DNA from: Flammeovirgaceae bacterium
GTDB lineage: Bacteria > Bacteroidota > Bacteroidia > Cytophagales > Cyclobacteriaceae
Length of the DNA stretch: 33,774 nt
NCBI GenBank assembly: GCA_024638265.1
Contig: JAHEKQ010000002.1
Location: 1-33,774, forward strand
Direction: 5' to 3'
Shown here: piece after piece, positions 15,865 to 24,275 of the stretch
Position numbering within the stretch: position 1 is the first letter of the stretch
How the letters are laid out: every line of letters starts with the position of its first letter
Notes under the pieces: generated by a model
What the model was told of the DNA's origin: nothing
The model's database searches: none
The model's input: the letters and a program-made list of their open reading frames with translations, nothing else
Translations under genes and position numbers: made by a program

Positions 15865-17157
15865 TCAATTGGAAATGCCAGCTTCCGACAGCAAAGTAAG
15901 CAGGGCAAGCTGAATGGCCTGATATCCATCATCATCGATCCACCACTCACCGAGCGAATGGCCACCTGACCCTTTGCCACCCCTGCCGATTGTCACCGCA
16001 GGAATTCCAAGTGAAATGGGAATATTGCTATTGGTAGATCCCCTAGTGATTCGAGGTTCTACACCAAAGTGCTTAACAACCGCCAATGACCGTTGTACCA
16101 ATGGTAGATCCACAGGCTGGTCCCCTGATGGCCTTTCACCGATTTTCTCAATCTCAACCGTCAGGTCAGGACCTGACCTCTTTATAGAGTTATGGTAATC
16201 CAACGCTTTGTATACCTCGGCTTTCAGTATCTCATCGATTTGATCGAGGTGTTCCGGACTCACTGAGCGCATATCAATTTCCATCCATGACTCAAAAGCG
16301 ATAGAATTGACTGATGTGCCACCCCCGATCCTACCCACGTTGTAGCTGGTTTTGGGGCCGGATTTTGTAAACTCATCGGCACTTTTAGTAAAATAATGGA
16401 TGGCAGTTCCCAGGGCATGTTGTGGGCTGGGCAGTCCGAATGCTCCCCAGGAATGACCTCCCGGACCATTAAATGTCACCCGGTATCGATAAGAACCCAA
16501 TGCATTACTGTTAACACGACCAATTGCACCCCCATCGATGGAAATCCAGGTATCGATGCCCGGGCCATCCTTCGAAAAGAGATGTTTTACACCTCTCAAA
16601 TCACCCAGGCCCTCTTCACCGGTGGTACCAATAAAAAGTACGTCATGCTCAGTCTCTATTTCCGCCATTTCCAGGGCGCGAAGGACTGCAATTACCATCG
16701 CCAAACCCCTGGTATCATCGCCAATTCCGGGGGCAAATAAGGTATCCCCTTTTATCTTGACGGTCACATCTGTTTCAGGGGGAAAAACGGTATCTAGATG
16801 AGCATCAAGTGCTATGGTTTTGCCTCCTTTTCCTTTGCCTTTCCTCAAGGCCAATACATTGCCTTCGGAATCGGTCCAAATTGAATCAGCGCCCGCAACT
16901 GTCAACATTCCGGCAAATTTTTCAGCACGCTTTTCCTCCATAAATGGCGGTGCCGGTATTTCAGTCAAAGTAATGAGATCGTCGAGCGTATTATCATTCT
17001 CATTGAGTATTATCTCGAATGCCTTTTTTACCAACTTCGATTTTGCCAGCTTATTTACCTGCTTAATATAGTCCGGTTCAATCTCTGGTAACTGCGCATA
17101 AATCTTCAGTGAAAGGGTGCTAAATACAATGACCCATAGTAATATCAGTTTCTTCAT
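15865..17157 (-). CDS. M20 family zinc peptidase, exported
   Basis: 430 residues with a Sec signal (MKKLILLWVIVFSTLSLKIYAQ). The di-zinc site is visible: H120-x-D122 (DAHLDTVFP), D147 in PGIGDDTRG, the general base and metal ligand E181-E182 (TTGEEGLGD), D208 in SIDGG, and a late His in GSGGHSLGEWW. A lid domain with GPGGHSWGAFG lies about residues 220-340. The pattern fits the peptidase T / aminoacylase group and predicts release of an N-terminal amino acid from small peptides in the periplasm. The start codon overlaps the MscS stop by 4 bases (ATGA), so its translation is coupled to the channel gene. A functional link with the channel is not evident. It could be simple operon sharing. Confidence 0.93.
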   Translation of the reverse strand: MKKLILLWVIVFSTLSLKIYAQLPEIEPDYIKQVNKLAKSKLVKKAFEIILNENDNTLDDLITLTEIPAPPFMEEKRAEKFAGMLTVAGADSIWTDSEGNVLALRKGKGKGGKTIALDAHLDTVFPPETDVTVKIKGDTLFAPGIGDDTRGLAMVIAVLRALEMAEIETEHDVLFIGTTGEEGLGDLRGVKHLFSKDGPGIDTWISIDGGAIGRVNSNALGSYRYRVTFNGPGGHSWGAFGLPSPQHALGTAIHYFTKSADEFTKSGPKTSYNVGRIGGGTSVNSIAFESWMEIDMRSVSPEHLDQIDEILKAEVYKALDYHNSIKRSGPDLTVEIEKIGERPSGDQPVDLPLVQRSLAVVKHFGVEPRITRGSTNSNIPISLGIPAVTIGRGGKGSGGHSLGEWWIDDDGYQAIQLALLTLLSEAGISN

Positions 17158-18119
17158 TCTTCCTTCTTTAATATTCCCATTTCTACCAGCTTTTTGACGG
17201 TCTGTTCGGTCATTTCACTTTTAAAACTGAATTCATCCCTGATATCTGAAACATAAGCCTTCAATCTCATTTTGAGGTATGACTTTCTTTCCTTGATCTC
17301 ATTAAAAAATAAAACAGAAATAGGTTTGTCAAGATAGACGTATTTGGAGACCATAGCCACTTCAGTAGCCAGTTCCCGAACAAGTACCGTATCCGCATCA
17401 ATCGGGAGATATATTTCTGCCACCACCTGGCAATTGGGTTCCCCGGCATTTGAATTGGACACTGACCCATTCATGATCTCATTGTTGGGTATGGATACTA
17501 GAGAATCGTCCGGAGTCACAATACGGGTTGAACGCAGGCCAATTTCCACAACTTCACCATAATAATTGCCCACCTCTATTTTATCACCCGTAGCAAAGGG
17601 TTTATCAATCAAAACGACAATTCCGGCAAATATATTTTTGAGAACATCCTGTGAGGCAAATCCAACAGCGACACCTATCGAAGCTGAAAAGGCCAAAATT
17701 GTTGCTGCGGGTGGCTGGAATATACCTGCCACTATGATAATGGTTAACAATGTCCAACCCAGGATTTTGACAATAGGAATCAGGCTTTTTATGGCAATCC
17801 TGTACTTAGTTGAACGCTCAGCAAAGCGATTGAGAATACCGCCGATAAACCGTATTACGAGATAACCCGCTATTATGAATAGGATAGCCCAAATGATTTT
17901 ATATACCGAAAAAATCTCCGAGAGGTCAGGTGCCTCAAGTACGTCTGGACGCTTAGTCCTCGCGGTATCTTTTGCCGGGGTGACGGCTGCGGAGGTATCT
18001 TTGACAATTACCTGACTTATAACCGTATCAGGAACCATCAGACTGTCAGTCACCAGTGAATCCTGTCCCCACAAGGGGATAGAAAAGATCATAAGAACTA
18101 TAAATGCCCGGTATCTCAT
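17154..18119 (-). CDS. MscS-family mechanosensitive channel with N-terminal signal and periplasmic extension
   Basis: 321 residues. A Sec signal (MRYRAFIVLMIFSIPLWGQ) is followed by a 50-residue low-complexity stretch rich in D, S, T and V (about 20-68), presumably periplasmic. Then come three membrane helices (about 70-95, 107-135, 140-175). The pore helix and hinge, ATILAFSASIGVAVGFASQD, then VLKNIFAGIVVLIDKPFATGDKIEV, are characteristic of MscS. The beta domain carries GEVVEIGLRSTRIVTPDDSLVSIPN and the C-terminal alpha/beta region follows. Channels of this family open under membrane tension and release small solutes. Some relatives are gated by ligands or partner proteins. The ATG overlaps the stop of the 958-residue gene by 4 bases, which suggests that the two proteins are made in fixed proportion. 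Confidence 0.95.
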   Translation of the reverse strand: MRYRAFIVLMIFSIPLWGQDSLVTDSLMVPDTVISQVIVKDTSAAVTPAKDTARTKRPDVLEAPDLSEIFSVYKIIWAILFIIAGYLVIRFIGGILNRFAERSTKYRIAIKSLIPIVKILGWTLLTIIIVAGIFQPPAATILAFSASIGVAVGFASQDVLKNIFAGIVVLIDKPFATGDKIEVGNYYGEVVEIGLRSTRIVTPDDSLVSIPNNEIMNGSVSNSNAGEPNCQVVAEIYLPIDADTVLVRELATEVAMVSKYVYLDKPISVLFFNEIKERKSYLKMRLKAYVSDIRDEFSFKSEMTEQTVKKLVEMGILKKEE

Positions 18120-20992
18120 AAGATCATATTTCTTGATTGCAGCAATTGAATTGCCGGCCGGAAAATCAATGTATTAATTCTATATCCCTGTCCATCATGA
18201 CCGATGAGACCATCCTCTTCCATTTCCAGAAGCACCCTGTCGAGATTAGAGTATGATGTATATAGGACATCCGCCAGTTCCCTGGTCTCCAGGCCATCAT
18301 GTAAGAGCAGAGCGTAAAGAATATGGCAACGACTGTCATCCATATGGTAAAGAAAACTGAAATCGGGTGGCTGAAAAGCAGAAATCACAATTCCGTGTTG
18401 GTCTATTTCCCTGGTCGACAGTAACCAATATTGTAAAGCCATACTGATATTGCTCTTCGAAAAACTATTCAGCTGCCTGAAGAATCTCGCCTCCAGGTAT
18501 TGCTGCTTTCCTTTCTCATCGAGCTTTTTAAATTTCTTGTCGCTGAGAATCCTCTCATCCGGCTCATATTTAATTTCAAAACCACTGATCCGATTCCTCT
18601 TCAGGATAATTGCACGTACATCATCATCCTTGAGTTCTTCCAGGTGTACTACGTAACTGAATACCCCCGACAACCTCATTGTTTTCTCGAGGTAACGGAA
18701 CGCCAGAAGCGATATGCTTGAAAGCCAAAAGACTTTCTTCTGCGTGCTCGAAATCACCCTGAGTATGTCATTCAGGTCTTTTAGTCCCCCTATTTTTCTA
18801 ATAAATAGATGCTGAATATCTTCCAATATGATCATTCGGCCGGGTGATTCGTTGAGCTTACTGATCAACTCTGAAGCTGATGTAGTTGGGCAGTCAATTG
18901 ATTCTGAAAACCACTCTATCATTGATTTGCCCGAATACTTGTATTGCTTTCCCGAAAATCTCGATACTGGTACCTGGATGGGTAAATTATTCTGCAGGTG
19001 TTCGACAAGTGTCGTGAGACCACTCCACTTCTCGCCAACCAGTAAGGCAGAGGCGTACCTTCCGATTTTCCAGGCTTCAAATGATTCAGCGACGGACTTA
19101 ATTTCCTTTTCCCTGCCTTCAAAGAGGAAATCATTTGTCAACGGCTCAATGGCATAAAGCCGGCGGTACATAAGGGGTAAGGATGCAATTTTCTCATCAG
19201 AGGCCGAAATGAAGTCAGATACTCCCCGGATATTTTCTCCGGTAGCTTCCGATAAAATAATATTTCCCCTAAGGCGACCGTAGATTCGTTTCGTCCTGTT
19301 CCAAACTACCTTGAACAAATTGAGAAGGACCAGCCTCCAATTCCCCCACTTTGCCCGGAGCCTCTTTTTGTATTCCTCCGATTTCTCAATGGCCCGGGCC
19401 TTGGACAATCTGAATTGTAGACTTCTTACGTTGTCATTGTCGGTGAGTTTATCGATTTCAGACGTAAAAAGCTGAATTTCTCCATTGAATTCCTCCAGGT
19501 GGGAAAGGTGTGTTTTTTCCAGTTGTTCCTGGATTGATTGCACTTTTCTGACAGAACGCTCAATCCCTTCAATTACCATCTTCTGGGGCTCTGCATTTTC
19601 ATTGTCAATTTCCGATATCGCAGTATTCAATGAGTATGTGATAATTTCATCCAGGTCGCCTACTTCCTGGGTCCAGGAAACAATATTGTTTCGTACTTCG
19701 GATTTTATCTTTTCAAGTGCGCGGGTCAGTTTGGGCCTTATCTCAAAAGAAATAAGGTCAAGGTTGGAGACCTTCACCATGTCTGAGCCTCTATATGGCC
19801 CTTCATTATCGGCATCCTTGACAACGTAATAATTTTCACTAATGCCATCGATCCTGGACCTGATCTCGTAGTCGAGTTGATCCAACATATTCAATAGGGA
19901 GTTTTTTGACAGGCTGTCCTGGAACGGTAACAGAAGCTTCATATTGAACTCCTTATTCAACCGGTATTGAGAAGCCTTGATCTCTTTCTCCAGGTCAATA
20001 TTCTTATGCTGAAATTTCTTAAGCTCATCCTCAACATAGCTACTCATTTCCTGGATAAAAGATTTTACCAGGGTGTCTTTCCATTTTTTACTTTTGTTTT
20101 GATAGGTCTTGGCCAGCTCATTCACCGAGAGTATCAAAGATTGAATTTCAAGGTCGGACCTCCAGTCTTCAAATTCAATAAATGCAACATTGTTCCAGCT
20201 ATTATAAGACTCACTCCACTTCTTCTTTTCCCGGAGTATCCTATCACGCTCGTTAGACTCTCTTAGCCTGTGGTTATCATATTCAATAGTTCCGGCCAAC
20301 AGCATTTCATTCTCAAACCGCTTAATGGCACTATCATAATATTCGTTTAACTCTTTTTTAATCCTTTTACGGAGCACTTTGACACTGGAGTCGACATCCA
20401 CAGATTCCAGGGAATCATCAAAGCGGCCACTCTCTTCCCATATCTTAATTTCAAGGGCTACTTCCGTAAAGGTCTTGGTGATTAGTTGATCGTATCTGGC
20501 CAGGTGAGGTAAGAAATCGCAAAAGAATATCCTATTGAATAGTGGCCTTACCTTCACCACATGCATCCATGGCTTTGGAGTTTTTTTAAAGAGCTTGAGG
20601 GGTAAATTACCCAGATTAAAGAAAAATATTTTGAAAGGTTTTAAGATGCGACCTTTTGTTGAGGTACTGCTGCCGGTAAACCTTTCCGGATGCTGCCTTT
20701 TTTTAATTTTTGCCGGCATTTCAGAACTTATTGATAAATAAGTATCCCACCAGTTGTAATGGACCGATTCAAAATTTCCGGCTGATAACTCTGTGCAGTG
20801 GTTGCGCAGTAAATCAAGTAAAAGCAGTTTGAAATTAGTTTCATCGCGCTTTTTCTTTGTTCCCCGCTGGCCTATTATAGATTCAAAACCAGATTGAATA
20901 GCATGAAGGCGATCTGCAATTTCATCGATTTTCTCGTTGAGATCCCTTTCAATGCTCTGGTGCCATTCCGCTTGCGCCTTGTTGTAGTCCAC
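18116..20992 (-). CDS. Large coiled-coil protein with degenerate AAA/STAND-like P-loop domain and C-terminal winged helix
   Basis: 958 residues, GTG start, no signal. No other start precedes Met92, so the GTG is likely. Residues 1-100 and 165-545 are long charged helices, probably coiled coil. Two aromatic/basic patches (about 117-160, KPFKIFFFNLGNLPLKLFKK; and 547-580, WGNWRLVLLNLFKVVW) could touch the membrane. From 612 an Orc1/Cdc6- or STAND-like ATPase domain begins (LYAIEPLTNDFLFEGREKEI). Its Walker A is GEKWSGLTT (653-661), where the P-loop Lys is Leu and a Gly is Trp. Walker B is intact (MIILEDIQHLF, 720-730), and a sensor-1-like VFWLSSIS follows at 754. Residues 886-945 form a winged helix (LETRELADVLYTSYSNLDRVL, then MEEDGLIGHDGQGYRIN). 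It is the first gene of an operon with MscS (4-base overlap) and the M20 peptidase. I do not know a named family for it. A membrane-associated regulator of the channel is an inference. Confidence 0.85.
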   Translation of the reverse strand: MDYNKAQAEWHQSIERDLNEKIDEIADRLHAIQSGFESIIGQRGTKKKRDETNFKLLLLDLLRNHCTELSAGNFESVHYNWWDTYLSISSEMPAKIKKRQHPERFTGSSTSTKGRILKPFKIFFFNLGNLPLKLFKKTPKPWMHVVKVRPLFNRIFFCDFLPHLARYDQLITKTFTEVALEIKIWEESGRFDDSLESVDVDSSVKVLRKRIKKELNEYYDSAIKRFENEMLLAGTIEYDNHRLRESNERDRILREKKKWSESYNSWNNVAFIEFEDWRSDLEIQSLILSVNELAKTYQNKSKKWKDTLVKSFIQEMSSYVEDELKKFQHKNIDLEKEIKASQYRLNKEFNMKLLLPFQDSLSKNSLLNMLDQLDYEIRSRIDGISENYYVVKDADNEGPYRGSDMVKVSNLDLISFEIRPKLTRALEKIKSEVRNNIVSWTQEVGDLDEIITYSLNTAISEIDNENAEPQKMVIEGIERSVRKVQSIQEQLEKTHLSHLEEFNGEIQLFTSEIDKLTDNDNVRSLQFRLSKARAIEKSEEYKKRLRAKWGNWRLVLLNLFKVVWNRTKRIYGRLRGNIILSEATGENIRGVSDFISASDEKIASLPLMYRRLYAIEPLTNDFLFEGREKEIKSVAESFEAWKIGRYASALLVGEKWSGLTTLVEHLQNNLPIQVPVSRFSGKQYKYSGKSMIEWFSESIDCPTTSASELISKLNESPGRMIILEDIQHLFIRKIGGLKDLNDILRVISSTQKKVFWLSSISLLAFRYLEKTMRLSGVFSYVVHLEELKDDDVRAIILKRNRISGFEIKYEPDERILSDKKFKKLDEKGKQQYLEARFFRQLNSFSKSNISMALQYWLLSTREIDQHGIVISAFQPPDFSFLYHMDDSRCHILYALLLHDGLETRELADVLYTSYSNLDRVLLEMEEDGLIGHDGQGYRINTLIFRPAIQLLQSRNMIL

Positions 20993-21030
20993 GGTATTGA
21001 TTATTGCGATAAGATACCGTATTTTTTTTT
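20990..21030 (-). promoter_or_regulatory. Leader hairpin overlapping the GTG start of the coiled-coil ATPase-like gene
   Basis: On the minus strand an A-rich run is followed by ACGGTAT (21020-21014), a 16-base loop and ATACCGT (20997-20991). The second arm contains the first two bases of the GTG start codon (20992-20990). Pairing would hide the start and could limit translation. On the plus strand the same bases followed by nine Ts look like an intrinsic terminator, but no plus-strand gene precedes it. Confidence 0.45.
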
Positions 21031-21074
21031 AAAGTAAATAGCCATTTAACCCATGAGAGCGCAATTCGACATGG

Positions 21075-21082
21075 TAATTTTG
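21075..21082 (+). promoter_or_regulatory. Candidate -7 promoter element (TAATTTTG) for the paralogue pair
   Basis: TAATTTTG matches TAnnTTTG exactly and ends 28 bases before the ATG at 21111. No good TTTG -33 box is seen at the usual distance. A GGGGAG run at 21104-21109 directly before the ATG is an unusual purine-rich site for this phylum and may help ribosome binding. Confidence 0.4.
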
Positions 21083-21110
21083 TAAATTCATCTCATCACA
21101 ACAGGGGAGT

Positions 21111-21794
21111 ATGAGAAAAACCGTTTTATCCTTCTTTTCATTCTTTTTTGCCTTGAGCCCTATTCAGGCTCAAACACCCACTACATCGGCCGCAGATGGT
21201 CAGATCTTCTGGGGTGATCCGGTAAAAATTGATAGAAGTATACCTTACCGTTTAATAAAGGGATCACCATACCATAATGATAACCTTGTAATGGGTAGAA
21301 TAATCATCGATGATGACACGCTTAGAAAGTACCTGAGGTATAATTCCTATACCGATGAAATTGAATATGTTGAAAATAATAAGGTTCTGGCCCTGGCGGA
21401 TCCTAATCAGGTGTCGGCTGTTTTTGTAAACGGAATTAAATATACATACGAAAGCTATAGCAAGAACTTCAAGGTGAATAAGGGATTCTTTGTTGTATTG
21501 GTAGATGGAAATTGCCGATTGTTGAAACGGGAAATTGTACTATTCAAACCCGAGGAACCTCCCAAGACCAGCTTCCATCAGAAAACTCCCCACAGATTTG
21601 TGAAGTTGTCACCAGATTTCTACTACAGCTGCCCCAACCAGGTGCTTGAACCCTTTACGGGCACAGGATTACAGCTACGAAAATTGGCTTCAGGGGATCT
21701 CAGGTCAATTGAAGATTTCATCCGGGATAACAAGATCAAGTTTCGAAGGGAGAAAGATATAGTTAAGCTTTTTCGCTATCTCAATGGATCCTAA
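21111..21794 (+). CDS. Secreted protein of an uncharacterised family, paralogue 2 of 3
   Basis: 227 residues with a Sec signal (MRKTVLSFFSFFFALSPIQAQ). It shares every conserved block with the proteins at 11811 and 21805: IPYRLIKGSPYHNDNLVMG, LRKYLRYNSYTDEIEYVE, VDGNCRLLKREIVLFKPEE, RFVKLSPDFYYSC, and the terminal helix IRDNKIKFRREKDIVKLFRYLN. The region between the two conserved cysteines is the best preserved. The segment after YYSC is the most variable. It is read away from the coiled-coil ATPase-like gene and is followed after 10 bases by its neighbour paralogue, so the two are probably co-transcribed from the promoter near 21075. Function unknown. Confidence 0.85.
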   Translation: MRKTVLSFFSFFFALSPIQAQTPTTSAADGQIFWGDPVKIDRSIPYRLIKGSPYHNDNLVMGRIIIDDDTLRKYLRYNSYTDEIEYVENNKVLALADPNQVSAVFVNGIKYTYESYSKNFKVNKGFFVVLVDGNCRLLKREIVLFKPEEPPKTSFHQKTPHRFVKLSPDFYYSCPNQVLEPFTGTGLQLRKLASGDLRSIEDFIRDNKIKFRREKDIVKLFRYLNGS

Positions 21795-21804
21795 AACAAG
21801 CACT

Positions 21805-22491
21805 ATGAAGACTATTGTATTCCTGATATTTGTACTCTCGGTTGGTGATCTATTCTCCCAATCCACGGAAAACTATCTTTCCATCGATGGAGTAGAATAT
21901 CTTGGCAATCCCACTCCGATCAAACGTAAAATTCCTTACGAAAGGATCCAGGGAAGTCCGTATCATAAGGACAAGCTTATTTCCGGGAGCCTGATCACTA
22001 CGAATTCTGATAGCCTAAAAAGGTATATGCGGTTTAACGCTTATACCAATGAGATTGAGTATGTGGAAAACGAGATCATCAAAGAACTGATAAATCCTCT
22101 CATAGTCGAGAGAATCTATCTGAATAACCGTATCTATCAATACAAACGCTATGAATCGGGAAATGGAATAAAGGAAACATGGATGATGCTCCTGGTAGAG
22201 GGACGTTGTAACCTGTATAAACGCGAGCTGGTTGAATTCAAAGACGAGGAAGCAGCCGAAAGCAGCTATCAATCCGGTAGTCCGGCAAGATTTGTTAACC
22301 TGGCGGCTGAATATTTTGCCACATGTGGTGAACAAGAAATTATTCCCATCAGCTTAAACAAGAGCTCCATAGTTTCATTTTTCGGCACTCACGGATATTC
22401 GGCTGAAGAAATAATAAAGGATAACAAACTGAAACCCAGGAAAGAAGAGGACCTGGGTAGGCTGTTTACTATCATAAATGAAATTCGCTAA
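21805..22491 (+). CDS. Secreted protein of an uncharacterised family, paralogue 3 of 3
   Basis: 228 residues from the ATG at 21805, which begins a Sec signal (MKTIVFLIFVLSVGDLFSQ). An upstream in-frame ATG at 21784 would overlap the previous gene and put seven polar residues before the signal, so it is less likely. Conserved blocks are IPYERIQGSPYHKDKLISG, LKRYMRFNAYTNEIEYVE, VEGRCNLYKRELVEFKDEE, RFVNLAAEYFATC and the closing helix IKDNKLKPRKEEDLGRLF. By eye it is about as close to paralogue 1 as to paralogue 2, so the pair is not a recent duplication. It ends 49 bases from the convergent N-acyltransferase gene, with no clear terminator between. Confidence 0.85.
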   Translation: MKTIVFLIFVLSVGDLFSQSTENYLSIDGVEYLGNPTPIKRKIPYERIQGSPYHKDKLISGSLITTNSDSLKRYMRFNAYTNEIEYVENEIIKELINPLIVERIYLNNRIYQYKRYESGNGIKETWMMLLVEGRCNLYKRELVEFKDEEAAESSYQSGSPARFVNLAAEYFATCGEQEIIPISLNKSSIVSFFGTHGYSAEEIIKDNKLKPRKEEDLGRLFTIINEIR

Positions 22492-22539
22492 GGTTCAGGA
22501 GGATTTAATAAGTATTGAGATTCGGGATTCAATGGTAAG

Positions 22540-23466
22540 TCACGACATATAGGTATCAATGTGGCGTGATTTTTTCTCTTCGAAAACGTCAGCGATCGTA
22601 ACCATAATACCAGTCTCTTCTACATCTCCAAAATCTTCATTCTTTGCAGTACCAAAAGACTTCATGGTTGGCGATAGCTGCATATAATTATTGATTAGCG
22701 GAGGTATTACCTCTCCCCTTTCCTGTACAAATCTTGAAAGAATTCTCAAGGCGGGCTTAAAGTCCAGGCCACTAATCTCCTCCAGGAAACCGGATACATC
22801 AGTCAATATGCCCAGGGGGATCCGCGGCCATACGAGTCGCTCCTTATCTTCAAAAAAGTAATTCATAAAGGAAAGGACAGCATCCCTTGCTTCCTGGTTA
22901 TAACTCGTGTACATCGTTACTTTTCCAAAGAAATAATCGATATGAGGATAATCAACTGTTATCGCCCCAAGTCCGTCCCAAAGATTGTCCAGGGCGAATA
23001 TTCCTTTGCGAGGATTAACGGTAGGTTGGAATCGAGGTTGTACCCATGACCTTCCCAGCTCGATCGTATTTGGAAGAATATCATTTTGGAATTTTTCAGA
23101 GAAGTCAAAATAATGAAAAGTCGACAACTCCAATGGTTGTGTATCTATTACCGTACTGCAATCTATGAAGCGGTAGCCACCGGTAATTTCATCATCATCG
23201 GGAGAGTATACAATAAGCTGTTGATAGCAATTGTTCGAGATATCGAAATCGTCAATATCAATCTCTTTTCCTGTGCCCCCACCTGCTGTGGCGAAAGTCA
23301 ATTCCCTCAAACGGCCGATTTCCCGCATTACATTGGGACTGTTGTGCTGGTTTACTATGTAGATTTCGTTATACCCCTTGTTCGTCTTTCTGACAAAGGT
23401 TTCATCATTCAATTCCTTTTTAAGTAAGTCCCTGCTTACAGGCTCTATGATATAATCGAGATTCAT
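22540..23466 (-). CDS. OlsB/GlsB-like N-acyltransferase (hemolysin-type GNAT)
   Basis: 308 residues, cytoplasmic, no signal. The pattern is that of the Acetyltransf_5 group: VMREIGRLRELTFATAGGGTG, then DIDDFDISNNCYQQLIVYSPDDDEITGGYRF, then IELGRSWVQPRFQP, then LDNLWDGLGAITVDYPHIDYFFGKVTMY. These enzymes attach a 3-hydroxy fatty acid to the amino group of glycine, ornithine or a related amino acid, the first step in making aminolipids. The PlsC-like gene immediately upstream overlaps it by 4 bases (ATGA) and would add the second acyl chain. This is the same partner combination reported for glycine lipid synthesis in Bacteroides (GlsB and GlsA). Which amino acid is used here cannot be read from the sequence. 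Confidence 0.88.
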   Translation of the reverse strand: MNLDYIIEPVSRDLLKKELNDETFVRKTNKGYNEIYIVNQHNSPNVMREIGRLRELTFATAGGGTGKEIDIDDFDISNNCYQQLIVYSPDDDEITGGYRFIDCSTVIDTQPLELSTFHYFDFSEKFQNDILPNTIELGRSWVQPRFQPTVNPRKGIFALDNLWDGLGAITVDYPHIDYFFGKVTMYTSYNQEARDAVLSFMNYFFEDKERLVWPRIPLGILTDVSGFLEEISGLDFKPALRILSRFVQERGEVIPPLINNYMQLSPTMKSFGTAKNEDFGDVEETGIMVTIADVFEEKKSRHIDTYMS

Positions 23467-24275
23467 TCCCCTAATTTATAAACCCTTCTCCTTATTTCCT
23501 CTGTCCATTCCTTGTCGTTACGCCCATCGTTCATCTCTTCCGGGGTAATGACATCCCCTACCGTGATGTTTATTTTTGAATCAACCAGTTTGAATTGCTC
23601 ATCTGGAAGATACAACATCTCCAGGTTGGCTTTGATACCCAGGGCTTTCCTGAAATTAGCCAAACGATAAAAGAAATTGGATAAGTGACCACTGACAAAT
23701 ACGGGGATCACCGGTTTTCCGTATTTTCTGGCCCGGGTCACAAAAGTTTTCTTCCATTCCAAATCCCTAACCTTGCCTTTAATTTTCCTACTTACCAATC
23801 CTGCCGGAAAAATAAAAACGGCCTTATCGGATTCAAACAATTCATTCACTTGCTGTAGAGAAGTTACGGCATTGGCACCATGTTTATTGACTCCCACAAA
23901 CAGCCCGCTCAGGTTCTCAAGATTAAGCAAAATGTCATTGACTATAAACCTGATGTCGCGGCGACGCCTGTTAAAAACATGAACCATAGCCAATGCGTCA
24001 AGTCCTCCTAAAGCATGATTACAGGCGATGATAACACCTCCATCCAAAGGAATCCCTTCGATATTCTCAACACTGACATCTATCCGATAGCGATCCATAA
24101 TCTCATCGGCAAAATCCGCATCATAGAGATCCTTGTTCTCTTTTAGAATCTGGTTGAACTCTTCCTGGTGGAGAACTTTTTTGAGATAGCGGATCACAAA
24201 ACCGGGAAGTAGTTTCAATAACCTCGGGTTTTTGGAGGCAATCACTTTTTCTATGTCTATGAGCTTCGACGACAT
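23463..24275 (-). CDS. PlsC-type O-acyltransferase (OlsA/GlsA-like)
   Basis: 270 residues. The acyltransferase motif I is NHALGGLD (86-93), with five residues between His87 and Asp93, not the four of classical PlsC (HX4D). This spacing is typical of the NHPLGGLDG-type branch found next to OlsB-like proteins. Motif III is FIFPAGLVSRK, in place of FPEGTRS, and the P-V-I-P-V-F motif is also present. There is an N-terminal amphipathic helix region (about 20-35, LLPGFVIRYLKKVL) but no full membrane helix, so it is probably peripheral. It would acylate the hydroxyl of the monoacylated amino acid made by the downstream N-acyltransferase. It is the first gene of the pair and is divergent from the Fur/Zur-like gene. 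Confidence 0.88.
   Translation of the reverse strand: MSSKLIDIEKVIASKNPRLLKLLPGFVIRYLKKVLHQEEFNQILKENKDLYDADFADEIMDRYRIDVSVENIEGIPLDGGVIIACNHALGGLDALAMVHVFNRRRRDIRFIVNDILLNLENLSGLFVGVNKHGANAVTSLQQVNELFESDKAVFIFPAGLVSRKIKGKVRDLEWKKTFVTRARKYGKPVIPVFVSGHLSNFFYRLANFRKALGIKANLEMLYLPDEQFKLVDSKINITVGDVITPEEMNDGRNDKEWTEEIRRRVYKLGE

Noticed and set aside
21784-21804. Earlier ATG for the third paralogue
   Set aside because: It would overlap the previous gene by 11 bases and place polar residues before the signal peptide; the ATG at 21805 fits better.
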